Source of the DNA: Ditylenchus dipsaci
Taxonomy: Eukaryota; Nematoda; Chromadorea; Rhabditida; Anguinidae
NCBI GenBank assembly: GCA_004194705.1
Contig: SADC01001015.1
Span: 124,001 to 188,000, forward strand
Direction: 5' to 3'
Length of the DNA stretch: 64,000 nt
Below, piece by piece: positions 1 to 12,782 of the stretch; the first letter of the stretch is position 1, and the number at the start of each line of letters is the position of its first letter. Made by a program: the position numbers and the translations under genes. The notes beneath the pieces were generated by a model. It saw only the letters and a program-made list of their open reading frames with translations, was not told where the DNA came from and made no database searches.

Positions 1-91
1 AAGACTTTTTTGTAATTCGGGAAACATTTTTTAATCTACCGTAACGTACGCTTTCCTAGCCTGTACCTGAGCCCAGTTAAAAAAACATAAT

Positions 92-163
92 ACAGTGGAC
101 ACTCGATGTAATGTACACCAGGGGGACCGGCTTCAGGTGTACACTGCATCGAGCATCCACTGT
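92..163. repeat. Short hairpin MITE with 28-nt inverted arms
   Basis: Arms 92-119 and 136-163 are imperfect inverted copies beginning ACAGTGGACACTCGATGTAA and separated by 16 nt. The ACAGTxGACxCTCGAT start resembles the termini of pogo/Tigger-like elements seen elsewhere in this window (12088, 34957, 49434, 50716). The region before it (1-91) shows nothing recognisable. Confidence 0.6.
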
Positions 164-164
164 T

Positions 165-415
165 CCGTATTTTTTTCTAATTAGCCGGCCATTCCGCTTA
201 TTTTTCGGATTCTTAAAAATCAGAAAAGTTTGAGTCCATCTCGAGATTTTTAGGCGAAGATCCAGACAATAGAAAGCGGAACGGGCAGAGCTCGTGGAAG
301 CTAAGAAAATACAATAAACAGCTTCAGGATATATTTAATCTCGGCTTAGATATGGTCTTAAAAGTAGAGAGGGCCACCTCATCAGGGGGAGAAGCGCCTA
401 ATTAGAAAAAATACG
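165..415. mobile_element. CCGTATTT-family MITE, diverged copy
   Basis: The left end CCGTATTTTTTTCTAATTAG and right end CTAATTAGAAAAAATACG are inverted relative to each other. The interior resembles the copies at 29680-29925, 56794-57053 and 60387 onward (shared GAGATTTTT, GAGCTCGTGG and CTAAGAAAATAC stretches). The last coding piece of the AMT gene (382-397) falls inside it on the minus strand. Confidence 0.65.
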
Positions 416-3400
416 ACATGGAGGAAACTGAAAATTAGCATCATAGGTAGTTACAGTCTCAAAAAAGAATTTTCACTACAGATGTACTCACCTTCTGGCA
501 GCGGCCATGGGTGCAGACAAGTTTTTGAATCCCATGCCTCTGGAAGCACTGCTAGGTCTAAAGCCAGTAGTGGTAGTAGCAGTACCGGAAGGGATGCCAC
601 CCTCTTGCTGTTGTTGAATAGCTGCTGCAGCTTCTCTCTTCTCCCTGCCCAGCCTAGTCTTCCTTTTCCAGCGTATGACAGCACGTAGGGTGCTCGCCAT
701 AGAACTTAAACTATAATTTAAACCAAAAATTTCAATCATTCTGTATTTGTGTGGGTGGGTGCTTGTTCATAAAATACCGCAAATCTGTGAAACTGACTGG
801 CAAAAACGGGCAAATATTCTGGTGGTCTGTGGGTGTATTTGTGTGTGGGTGGACTTTGTAGTAGTGAATTTTGTAGTGACTGTGTAGGTAGCCAAAAGTC
901 AAAAGCTTACTTTGTGGTCAGTCGCTTCTCCACCGTATACTTGGCTATGTTGTGAGCCGCCAAACCATGCTCTAAAACGGGAGGTTAGAATAGTGGGGAT
1001 AGACGGAGAAGAGAAATTTTAGTTTTTTGCTGCTACTCAGCTTTTTGGTATGTGAATTAAAATGGAACTGACCAATTAAGTCAGCACCAAGTTGCTCTTC
1101 GTATTTGGTCATGCGCAGACCCCAGGGGAACTGGTTCATAATCTGAAGATTCAGTTTATTAAAATTTTTTAATAAATTTAACTGACCACTAAGGCAACAA
1201 AGGTGACTACAAGAGACCAGATGAACACAACTATGACGGTTAGAGATTGCACTATGAGCAGGTCAAATCCTTAAGTTTTAGGTTTTATCAGCTTTAAGTG
1301 AAGCAAAATTTTAGAACGCTCACGGCATTCTATTTTAGAACACACACCCGGTGTTTGTACTTTCGTCCCTATTTTTCTAAAAAAGGGAAAAAAGTGACAA
1401 CAGGCTACAACCCCATCCGCCCCAGTCAATTTGGCTCCCCAGCTCCAACGATCAACAAAAAGTAGAGCAATGGCCAATGAATCGGCCCATGAATCAGTCA
1501 TCGAAACCATGATATCGGTATGCACTTGTCTTTAGAACTTTGAAGTGCTCTTTATACTATTTTTTGATCTTCAGTTTTATTGGATTCACAAGAGAGTTTA
1601 AAAATTTTATTGAAGTTCAACGTGCATTTCTTGTAAGCGTATTTTACGACAGTTTTTTGGTACTTCTGCTCTTTGCCCCCCCCCTTACATTTTTTGAAAA
1701 GTGACCCAAATAGGTCCCAAACTATTTTTTCTCTAAAATACGATAAAAGAAAAAAATGTGAAGAGTTTCTAAACTAAAAATTAGCATTTTTTTTTAAAAG
1801 TGGCTTCATATCCTCGAAAGTAGGTGGTCTGTTTTAAGGTATTTTAGGGTCATTTTTGGTGACTTCAACATATTTAGGTTTAGGCTTAGGCAAGGCCAGC
1901 ATATGTTAGAACAATCTCAACCATGTTTTAGTAAGTAAACATGTTTGTGTATATACTAACACACGCTCACCTACCCCTGATAAGCCCGAGCCTAAATGTA
2001 AATTACTCAAAAAGGACACTAAGATATAATAAAAGTACCATCTACCTTTGAAAAGTTGAAGTCAAATTTTTGAGGAAAGTACAAATTTTTTGTTTAGAAG
2101 CTATTAGATCTGTCTTTCTTATCGTATTGAGCAGAGAAAAACCGTTTAAGACCTATTATTGAGTCACTTTTCAAAGATTTGAGGGGAGGCCAAACAACAG
2201 AAGTACCTTTTTTTGGCACTTCTGTTTTTTATCATTCTCGAAATTTGACTTCATTAGCAAGTAATTTCTTTATGATTTTTTAAAATTATGTTTCAGTTAT
2301 TTCTACAATAAATGACTACTTTTACACCGAGAACAAGCATGAGAATTCTTACTTACAAACTTACCACAAAAAAAATAATAGTCAAAAGCGATCAGTAAAA
2401 AAACTGCTTACCTCCAGAATAAAGCAGACCATTCTTTCCACCAGTGATCCCACCGTTTATCTAAAGCATCCGAAAATGTGTGTAGAAATTTAAAAAAGAT
2501 CAGGTACATTTTTGTCTTCCTGAGCAAATATTCCGACACAAAGCATGCCCCAGACCGCAGCTACAACGTGTACAGGTATAACGCCCACCTAAAAATCACA
2601 AAAAAAGATATAAAAACATAATTCGAATCCAATGATGTCAGAAGAAAAGGAATTATTCAACCTGGTGACCCCAGCCCCGTTTTTCCTAAGTTGATGAAAA
2701 TCAAATTGTTTAAAAATCAACCTTAGCTGTATTGTACATTGGGGTAGTCAAATTATATCTTTTTGATACTAATAACGAAAACAAGAAAATTTATGTCAGA
2801 ATTTTAAATTTATGCAAAAAAATATATAAATTTCCAACTTTTTTAGTGTTAGAGAAAAAGGAGGTTGGTGCCTGGTAAAATAGTAAAAGAAAAACATACA
2901 GGATCGTCGATTTCTAGCTTTTCGATCAGAGGATATGATGAAAGAGCAAGGGCTGAACCAATGGCACCCACAATCACGCTCTCCGTCGGCCTAATGCACT
3001 GGCATGCTGCTGTTGTTGATACCAATGAAGCCTAGAATTGTTAGTTAACGAAGGCGTGTAATGGGTCAGAAGTCAGTAGAAACGACCAACCAGCAACCCG
3101 TCAATCAACAAATCCACTTGGCACTTTCTGGTGGCAATCAAAGATATGAGAATAGCAGTGCAACCACCACCCACACTGCTTAGCACCGTCACCACCGCTG
3201 ACCTAAACCGGAATTATTGGGTGAATTGATAATTGACGAGAGATGTGTAAATCCACCTTGCAGCTAATCTCCATCTGCCTTGTGCAACACCTAAGGTGGA
3301 ACCCGTATTAAAGTTGAGCTAAAACATACAACAATTTAAATTAAAACCACAAGACTCCAAAATTTTATTATTAAAAAAGCTTACCCAACCCCACCATAAC

Positions 3401-6400
3401 ATGAAAGTACCTTAAGCATAAAATTTTAAAAAGCTTTAGAAAAAAATTACTTACCCAAAACTGCATTTGTAGGATTAGACATTTGCTGAGTTCCTGCAAA
3501 TAAAAATAAATTAAAAAAGTAAAGCTATATCGGCCAAAAGTTCAATACACAAGGTGTTTCAAGTGATTCACCTGATCTTCAAGAAGTTTAAGAGAAAAGA
3601 GGCTCTACTTGGAGATATTTTAAGTCTATGAGAAAGAATAAATTCGGAGTTTCGGGTTCAACTTGATCGTGTTTATTTTAGAGACAGAAACAGGTCAGGG
3701 CCTTGATCATTAGAGAAAATACGGTAAACTAACTTGAACTCGAGAAATTGAATAATTGGGATATAGGATATCATAGAGTCTATATGCAAAAAAGTTTCTT
3801 ATTATTTATTTTACTTGTAACCGTAGATTTTTCGCCGTACGTGTTGCGTAACAAAACAACTTTTTGTGTAGAAAAATCATCAGCCCTAATAGAAACAAGT
3901 AATTAATGAACTTCGGTATTACAGATTTATCCGCAGACATTTTTTAATAATTACTATAAAGACTTTTTTTGTTCTGAAAAGTTATCAAAACATACTCACC
4001 CCTTTCCCCAAACCTAGCATGCCTAGGTTTTAGATAGAGCGTAGAGGCTAGACCAGCCACGCCGCCTACTAAGTGAACAACCTGCAATATGTCAATTGTA
4101 AAAATATGAGCAACTAAATTCGAAGATACCAACCGAACAACCCGCCGCATCAATACATCCCAGTATTTTTAAGAAACCTAGAGGTGACCAAACCCCTTAA
4201 AATGAATTTAAAGAAATATTTTTTGTATATTACGGTTAGTAAATACATACAATGAGCAGCCACCGAGTGGAGTATTGTCATTAGAAAGGTGATTACTATG
4301 TATGGTTTTAGCCGAATTCTCTCGGCCATTGCAGCTGAAATGTGGGTCATTTGGGTGAAAAATAAAATTAAGGCTAGTCTTCTATAAAACCTGACCTCCT
4401 CCCCTAAAATTTGACCCTTAACTTGGTTTGGTAAAGGAAGAAAATATCACGAGATTCTCTTTTTAGAAATATCGATCTTGTTTTCCGCCGTTCCACAGTA
4501 AATCCCAAAAAATACAGTTTAAAACAAATTTCCTGAAAAATCGCTCAAATTTACAAAAATTTGGAAATCTAGCTAACATTGCATATGATTTTTTCCAAAA
4601 CCCGGTAAGGATTCTTGTTTTTGTCTACCGGAATTCTAGAATTTCGAATCGAGCATTTCAGAAACCTCATCCCGTTTCTTCCAGGACCCAAAACCTACCC
4701 TTAAAGGGGCATGCCCGTGCGTTAAGGCGCGAACCAGCAGTTTTTTTCGAATTTTTTCGAATCGTCCCATTTTTCAATCGTTCTGCGTCAAATCTGATAT
4801 AGATGACCTTATACTGCTTTTAAAAACTAGACAGAAAACTTAAAAAATCTAGACGAAAACGAATGTAAAAATTTATCGAGCAAGAAAAGAACGGCTGGTT
4901 TGCGCCTTTACTCCCCATCGGGCACGATCATGCCCCTTTAAAGGAGGGGTGAAAGCTGTTAAGGAGGTAGTCTCGGCATGAAAGGATTTATCCATGTATT
5001 GTGTTTTTTCAATGTTGTTTTAGGGTAAATTTTGTTGACAGCTAAGTGTTGCATTGTCAGACAAACTTGCGCAAAATTGAAACTTGGATCAACATCATCA
5101 ATACAAGAATTTCTGAATTTCTTCAAAAATGCCATAAAAACGCAATGGGAAAGAAGACTAATCATTGTTTATAAATTGTTTTTCCTTTTCCGTTTAAATT
5201 TTTAGGGCATTTTTGAATAAATTGAGAAATCCTGATATTGATAATGCTCATCCAAATTTTAATTTTGCATAAGTTTGTCTGATATCGCAACACCGGATTA
5301 TCGACAAAACATGACTCTAAACCCACATTAAAGAAAACAAAACTTGCAATAATCTTTTCGTGTCTAGACTATCTCCTTAACAGCTTTCAGCCTCCCTTTA
5401 AGTTAAGGGCCTCGACTAGGTGCAACACATTTTTCCCGTTTTTATTATTTTTTACCGGTTGTCTTCAGTCAATCTGGTCCAAATTTGATATCTGATTTTA
5501 TGGGTTTTTTCTGTAAATGACCAAGGCTAAAGTTAAGTTTACACCTCTGACTCAATTAACGAAGTAGTAAATTTCACACACGATCTGCGAAATCGAAATC
5601 TTCGTGATTTTTTTTCGGATTAGTAAAAGTCGATGAACAACTGCATGCCTTGAGCCCACTACTAATTTATACCAGTTTTCACTGCTCTTCCATTAAGCTA
5701 CAGAGGCCATTTATCCCAAACTTTATTTTTAGTCTCTTATTCTTGTGAGCGCGCAACAGAGGAGAGCTAAAAAATTGAGATAAATAACTGTTGGACCGAG
5801 TTGGCGTCTAACTTAAGGGTAACATTTCATCGGAACTCGACTGTATGCAAACTGCCCTACCTGACACAATTGTTGAGGTGGTGGTAGCAAAAGACATCCG
5901 AAAGAAAAAATCTGAGTAGTGCCAGCTTTGGAGGTAAATATCGTCACCCTGTTCTGGATCGTAGAAAAATTTCCCCAAGCCTAAGTAGAAAAAAAGTATT
6001 GATAATTTCAAAAACCAAAAGATGGCTCACCAATTATTGGATTGGATACCAGCTGTCTCCAAATGTAAAGCCATACCCGAAAGCCCAGTATGAAATGCCT
6101 TTAGAAAGTACTTCAAATTATATTTTTTTATAAAAGAAAAAGTACCTCCGAAAACAACATCAATCACATTTTTGACCATGATATTAACCTCGTCTTTGCT
6201 AGATACCCGTCCACTTTCTAGCAAGCCAAACCTTAAAAAAGGTATTTTGTGGAATAATAAGGCAAACTTAAAAAATATAATTAAAAGTGTTTAATTTTGT
6301 AGAAAAAGGCTCAATTTTAGACAAAACTAACGAGGGACATTGATGGTCTAATATTTTTCTGCAGTTATTATATCATCTTTTGATCCTTTTGCAAAAAAAG

Positions 6401-8765
6401 CTAACATTTGAAGCATATAGAAATTAGAAAAAATATTGGTCATTCTTAGAAACAAATTAGCTAGTTCTTTGGATTTGGCTAACGTTGGAGCCACATTTCT
6501 GACAAAATTGGTCCACTTTTTTATTTATTTATTCAAAAATTAATTATGGATATAATACGCTAAATTAATTGATTTTTTCGGGTCCCCAGCGACCCACTGT
6601 ATCGAGAATTGACTTATATCAAACTTGATTTTGTGATATACTATTTCCCAAACTTTACGCTAAACAAAAAACAAAAAGCGCAAGAGGAAATGAAAAAAAA
6701 TCAAATCAAGCCACTTGAATCTGAAAAAAGACTTTTTTCGGTACAAATCGAATAAGAATTTTCAAGATTATTTGGTTACTTGCGTTAAATTGACAGGCAA
6801 TTCCTAGAGTGGGACCGGTCAGAAGTTACACTAAATCCAGTTTTACGTTAAAGTGAGAGTCGACTGAAACTGAATCGCAACACCAAATTTATTATATCCA
6901 GCACCTACTTTCTTGCTATTGTTTATGTAAGGTTAGTTTTGTAGGTAGAATTACTGCTTTTAATCATTTTGTCGATTTTTCATATTGTGAATCTTAGATA
7001 AGTATTGGGTGTAGCAATCAGGGGTGAAGAAAGGATTTGCAAGGCTGGCCCTCGGAAAATTCAAAGCCAAGCGCAGGCCACTAAAAGTATTTATTTTTGC
7101 AACTGCTTTCTTAAAGTGGCATGCTCGTATCCGATGGGAATATTTTCAAAAGCGGGTACCAGGTAAATTCAAACGAGAATTAAAATGACGCATTTTATCA
7201 GAACTCGAGAAAAAATAATGCTTCTAGTCGGAATCGAATTGTGTGTGTTATTCGGATTGTGTAATTTACTGTACTTTTCATCATTTTTAGATGGACATCA
7301 ATCATATTCGCCACGTAATGCTATTTATCCTTCCCTAGACTTCACAAATTTTGTCTGCAGCATCAGTTACTTTCAGGCCAGCATCGAACAAAAACAGCAT
7401 TACGTGGCGAATATGATTGATGTCACTCTAAAAATAATGAATAGTACAGTAAATTACACAAAAACTATAAAAAATAAATGACAGAATTGTGTAATGACTA
7501 ACATGAAATTTTAAAATTGCGCCAAAAAGACAACACGGGGAATCAAGGCGAAAACGAACCAACTTATGACCATGGTGCGGAAAATCAACAAAATTAAGAA
7601 ACACCAATAAAAATTCAAACGAGTATTAATTTTTGACCATAATTTATTGGTGTTTTATTGGTTTTTCATTTTTGTCGATTCTGACCCTTTCTTACCCAAT
7701 TTTTGGCTGAAAGAGTCAGGGAAGGTTCAATAACCATCGCAAGAATCTATTTTACTATTCACAAAGCGAAAATTCTTTGAAGCATTTCTCTGAATTACCG
7801 TCACATCACACCAACCTTAATCCAAGATATTGCCTTAAAACCACATACCTGTGTGCATAGCTTTTGATGATATCCGCCATAATAAGCGCAATACCTATTA
7901 ATTATAATTAAAAAGTCTATGAAAGGTCTCACAAAAAACGAAACGCCACAAAATTTTATTGGTCTTCGCTCATTTTGTTGGTTTTCCGCACCATGCTTAT
8001 GACACAACCTAATTGCTATGAGAAATACCCGTCTTTCAAAATATTTCCATCGGCGGCTGGCATGCCTCTTTACCACTTTCACTACTGGTGGCTATTAGTT
8101 TTTGCTGAATTTCAAAAATAACCGCATATCCTCTATTAATTTTTCTCCTCAAAATTCACTGCCCTTTTTCGCGAAGAGTGACGAGCAAAAGAGAAAAAAT
8201 CGCAAAATTGATCAGGCCATGTATCTTTTGAAGAGCATCGTGCAATCAATAGTCAAAGCTCTCTATTAAATCGGCTAGATGATACAAGAAACTGGAATTC
8301 ATATAAAAGACTGTCTATGAAAAAGGGTCGGTGTTGGAAATCGAAAATCAGGTGATTTCATTTCATCTAAAAAAGTGGTCGAAACTTTATTCAGGCTAGC
8401 TAAACTGCATAAAACACCCGTCCCCAGTTTTATTAACTCCTTTTAAACGAAAATAATCTTTTTATCGAAACAACAGACCTGAAACCATGGTCCAAATACC
8501 AAAAGAGCAGCTGAGAAACCAGATGCCATCGTCCTGCAATAAGAAAATGGTTAAGGATTAGGGTTGCCCCACTTCTACTGTTAGTTTTTAAAGTGTTAGT
8601 AGGGTTACTTGTAAAAAACGTGTATACTCCTAAAACGCCATTGTGGGTCTTAGCTTGAAAAATTGCGGAATTAATCAATTTACTTACTTGATAGGCGGCT
8701 AACTCCCCTTCCGTGTAGTTGCCATCATTTTGCCCTCGATGAAGATAACCAGGCTCCATACTCAT
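382..8765 (-). CDS. amt: Ammonium transporter (AMT/Rh superfamily), about 20 exons, possibly frameshifted
   Basis: This encodes a multi-pass membrane channel for NH3/NH4+. Exons in transcription order: 8688-8765, 8479-8533, 6146-6231, 6031-6098, 5861-5980, 4251-4334, 4134-4177, 4000-4081, 3455-3493, 3385-3410, 3257-3318, 3091-3202, 2900-3031, 2508-2588, 2412-2460, 1187-1269, 1073-1142, 911-971, 492-740 and perhaps 382-397, giving about 530 aa, normal for the family. Diagnostic motifs in order: [43 protein letters not shown] (first channel His), [38 protein letters not shown] (second channel His), GLLYSGG and a cytoplasmic tail rich in A/Q/T/S. Most junctions are in phase with GT..AG, but one base is missing at the exon 2/3 junction and one inside exon 4. 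Exon 7 may have lost the usual tryptophan-rich turn: the acceptor used here skips it in frame, whereas an upstream acceptor keeps it out of frame. Family call sure; function of this copy uncertain. Confidence 0.92.
1653..2215. repeat. Imperfect palindromic element in an AMT intron
   Basis: The start TTTTTTGGTACTTCTG (1653) is repeated inverted at about 2198-2215, and GAAAAGTGACCCAAATAGG near 1700 pairs with its inverted form near 2150-2175. The element fills much of the 1,142-bp intron between exons 15 and 16 and shows no coding potential. Confidence 0.55.
4701..4942. mobile_element. TTAAAGGGGCATG-family MITE
   Basis: The ends TTAAAGGGGCATG and CATGCCCCTTTAA are perfect inverted repeats, continued by a less perfect match (CGTGCG / CGATCATG). 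The same termini bound 41528-41769 and the 813-bp palindrome 42153-42965. The TTAA at both tips would suit a piggyBac-like TTAA target site, but no transposase is seen, so the superfamily is open. Confidence 0.65.
4939..5403. repeat. Large imperfect palindrome in an AMT intron
   Basis: The arms begin GAAAGCTGTTAAGGAGGTAGTCT on the left and end AGACTATCTCCTTAACAGCTTTC on the right, with weaker pairing inward (CATTGTCAGACAAACTTGCG near 5053 against its inverted form near 5270). It abuts the MITE at 4701-4942 and shares its AAAGGAGG edge, so the two may be one composite. Confidence 0.55.
7257..7461. repeat. Foldback MITE with 66-nt arms
   Basis: Arms 7257-7322 and 7396-7461 are inverted copies with only a few mismatches; the inner 27 nt (ATCAATCATATTCGCCACGT and neighbours) are perfect. 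The loop is 73 nt. It lies in the 2.2-kb second intron of the AMT gene. A short open frame across it (7185-7481) has no protein-like character. Confidence 0.7.
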
Positions 8766-11700
8766 GGGTTTTTAGCGCACTTTTTTGATAGCAAAATAGC
8801 ACTCGGATAGAGAATACAAATGATTGAATAAACAAGTCAATTTGGACCTTTTGGCAAAATAACAATATAGAAAACAAGAGCAACAATAAATGTCGGCTCA
8901 AGTATTTAGATACATATTTGCAAGCACGTCTGAAACAAAAAATGTCTAGTTTAAAAAAGAGAGAATTTTTTGGAAGATATAGGTATCTAGGGTTGAACTT
9001 GAATTACACAGATACTTCAATTACACGAGTTACATAATTTGCTGTTAAAAACAATATTTGCCACCACCCTACTATCTGACCCCCCACCCCCTCCGAAGAG
9101 TCGAAAAGGGGTGGGGTAAGGGCAGAAAACTTTAGAAACACCTAACTCGGTCCAGAGTCCATTTGACGTACTAATACAGTTAAAGTAGACTGTAAAAAGC
9201 AGTGGATATGGACAGTGAAGACACTTATGATCTCATTTTAAGCTAAATTGTGGTATACGGTTCTTGCCCAAAATTGCTATAAATCGTCTTTATAAATGTT
9301 TTAGCCGCTTATGACATATTAAGGACATCTTTTTAAGTGGCGGTCAACACTTTTCGGCACAAATTTTTTACCTTAAAACATGTTTTAAGCAGTTGCTTAA
9401 TTGCTAAAACGTTGGAAAAAGGTAGTTAAAAGCAATTTTGGGGGAGAACCATATACCACAATCCTGCCTAATTTAGTTCCAAAACAGTATTTCCGTCACT
9501 TAAAAATTGCGTTTCCTCTACTTCTCACTGCTTAAATAGTACAAAAGCTACTAAAACAAGATTTCGAGCCAGAGGCCTTTGAGACAACTTGGTTCAATAA
9601 AAAGTCGAAATTTTTTAAAACTTTAGGATAGTCTTCCTCGTTCTCAAGGACTGTCTTCCCTCGCTCCCTGAAATCGGACAAAGAAGCCAGAAAACTTAGA
9701 CTCAAAGAATTGCTTGACGAAGGCGTGTATTTTGTATTCAGTTTTGAACATTTTGCCATTGAGAATATTATACAGACTGCAGTGAACGGAAGAACGTGTC
9801 CTTATAAAAAGCGTGTCTTTCATTCTCCACGTAAAAAACTATTTTCAGTTGAAAGGTATCCTGAAAAAGATAATCACTGGAAAAAGTGGAACAGTTTGTA
9901 TTTTGCATCAATTCATTTCTAATATAATGTGCTTCTAAATAACACGTGTGTCACACTTTTTATTTACTCTATTTAGTGAGTTATACATTACCAGTAAGCT
10001 TGTTTGTCTGCTCTGAAATAGCAAATCAACTGTCGTAATCTGTGATTAAAAGACTGGCCGAAAAATCAATGGAATGAATAGCTCGTTATTTTTAAAAAGT
10101 GTGCAAAATAACGAAAAAGGTGTTTCTCCTGTTGCAAAAGAAGGAAATTCAAAGTACATTTACAGAAAGTTTGCACAGATCACAAACTGCTTACAAGTTA
10201 CAAAATAAATTTAATTATGAAACACTAAAAATAAACTGCTCTAAACACTTAGTTTCTCTAACAAGAAATAAGAAATTTTCACGGAAAGGTCATTAGATCC
10301 GATTAAGGACAACATTGATTAGCTAAAAAGGTTTTTGTTTTGTTTTTTTCAAACCAGATTCAGTAGTTGTAATTTGACTCACAAATTAGCTCAGTCTCAC
10401 AAAAAGTCCTGAAACTATCGATTTTTTGGCCAATGATAAGTTTGGAATATTCTTTCATAAAAGTCGAGGAATAAGGTCCTGTCTCGAGTGCGAAACCAAC
10501 TAATCTTCAACCGCTTCCACTACTCTACATTGAGCTACCAAGGCAATTAATCTCAATTAATGTTCAATCTCTGACTTTGTTTTCCGTTACTTATTTCAAG
10601 GAGGGCGCACAACCAACCTCTATGCAGTTCATTCATGGTATTTTTTTTAATTCGGGTGGTGTGAAATTTTTTCTAAAAAGACATTAAACTGCAGTTCGGC
10701 TTATTAAAAAAGACAAACTGCACCAAGAATAACCTAGTGTTTAATTTTAACTTGATCACAACGCCAGCTTTCAAGACAAAACATTTCCACAGTATTTTAT
10801 AGCCTTGTATGGATTGCTGAGCGGTGCCTAGGGCCACAGGTGTTTTTAGGCAATTTTGAACATTTTTTTCGCATTCACTCCATTTTGGATTTTGGTATTT
10901 TTATAGTTTGAAAAGCTCTCATACACGTTAGAAAGCGCATTCATTAAAAAGTGAAATGAGTTATTGTGAGTTATGAGTTATTGTGAAAATTGGAGATAAA
11001 GGCATTTTAAGTTGAAAAGTGCGAAAAAGTGGGACCCGCTGACCAGCCAACTACAAAAAGTTATTGCTCGACTCTTTTAAACTCATTTCGAAAAAAGTCT
11101 TGCCGTTTTAAGTAGGCTACAAGATAGGAATAAAAGAAGAATTTTCATTTTTCCGTCATGGCCAAATTTTTTCAACAAGTAGTCCATTCTTACAGATTGT
11201 GTGTTTTAAGCAGCAAAAAATTCAAATTAAAAAAAGGCTTTTTTTTAATTTGAATTCGAAAAATTTCCAAAATTGCCTAGACGTCTACGGACCATACCCA
11301 GTACGTTTTTCAAAATGGGCATAGCCCAGGTGTGATGCCAACCTCTTTTTTCCCTATTGTCAAACCCCTAATCAATATTCTAATCGCTCAAAATTTAATA
11401 CTCATAACAAAAACATTTTTCATAAAAAACAATTTAGCAGTCATATAGCTGAAAAAAGCCAATTGGTTGACAAGTCTCCATGTAGGTATATGTGTATGCA
11501 ACACGGAATCCATTTACACACACAATATAATTTCTTAACAAAAAATAATAGAATAAGACTTTATTATTTAGCCAAAGCACACCCTCAGGTAGGGATAAGT
11601 AAGCTGTATCGCCATGGCTATCGCCAACTTAATTAATTGAATTTGGGAATGTCAGGCTGAGTCCCCGACAGCAACAATATCTTTTTACACCTGCTCGTGC

Positions 11701-12087
11701 GACTTTCACACATATGCTCAACAACTTGGGGCATGCAAAAAATTGCATCTAGCCAATAGGGAACTCCCAAGTTTCTTAAATTTTACATGTTCAGAGCTAA
11801 ACTATCTGACTTCAGAAGCATATACAAAACAGATTTTTTACATTTTGCAGCACATAGCCAAAAATGACTTTGGAATTCTGAATCTGTAACTCTAATTAAT
11901 TTAGAGGTTTTAGTCATGGCAAATTATTTGGGTATTCGAAGAGACTTTCTGAGTAAATGATGAAGTTGAGTGACGATTTACCACAATTTTTTTCAAAACT
12001 TTTCTGTGATGTTCATTGTATTTACTACTCTTTTAAAGCAACTTTTACGAAGACAGTCCGTGTAAATCATGCATATTGACCGATATA
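8766..12087. other. Non-coding interval upstream of the AMT gene
   Basis: No convincing exon on either strand. About 9196-9533 is an imperfect inverted repeat: TTGTGGTATACGGTTCTTGC (9246) pairs with an inverted copy ending near 9465, again suggesting a MITE. The AMT promoter should lie just above 8766, but no clear TATA or other core element can be assigned. Open frames near 9532, 9710 and 10099 are short and low in complexity. Confidence 0.5.
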
Positions 12088-12670
12088 CAGTCGACTCTCG
12101 ATTCAAGGACACTCTTTATTTAAAGACGGCGTTTTCCGGCCCCCTTCCATAAAAAAACCTCTCGATTTAAGGACATCAAGTGAATTTGCCGAATAATTTG
12201 TAATATTTTTTGTCTCAATAGAATTTTATCCTAAGAAGAAGATCTAGTTATATTTTTTCCTCATCCCGTCTATCTCTATTTGGGCTGGTTTTAACGATAA
12301 AGGTGAGAAGCATTGAAGGTGAGAAGACAGCAAAGCAAGTGGACCTTAAGACTACAAAATTAACCTATTGAAAGCACTTTCTTTTGAGGATTAACATTAT
12401 GTATGAATGTTCAGCCCGTAGTGATTGATCTAGTAGTTAAGGGTAACATGGGTGACTATTTGGCAGTTCTGAAATTATACCTAGAATAAAATTCGAGCCT
12501 CTTAGACAGCCTCTTAATTGATCTTGTTGTAAACCAGTAATCAGTGTTATTGTTTCGCTTGTTTTGGTTACAATAAATTGGCCAACTCTCGATTTAAGGA
12601 CAGTGAAACTTTGTAAACAAAAACACTCGATATCAGGACACTGGATGCAAGGACACGTCCTGTACCGTTT
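12088..12670. mobile_element. Pogo/Tigger-like MITE remnant
   Basis: CAGTCGACTCTCGATTCAAG follows a TA at 12086-12087, and CTCTCGATTTAAGGACA recurs in direct orientation near 12160 and 12586, with a variant at 12627. CAGTxGACTCTCGAT is typical of pogo/Tigger termini. The expected inverted right end was not found, so this is a rearranged or truncated copy. Confidence 0.5.
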
Positions 12671-12782
12671 GTAACCTTGGTTTATTTAGATGCGGTTTTT
12701 CATGCAGATCATTTTTCAAAAATATGTGTACGGGTGTTTGGACGAGTCAAGTGACCCAATAACCAGTTTTAAAAAAAAACAA

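Noticed and set aside
488..739. Independent small gene on the minus strand
   Set aside because: It is the penultimate AMT exon (492-740), joined in phase to 911-971 through a consensus intron.
7185..7481. 98-codon plus-strand frame
   Set aside because: Runs through the foldback MITE 7257-7461 inside an AMT intron; no protein-like features.
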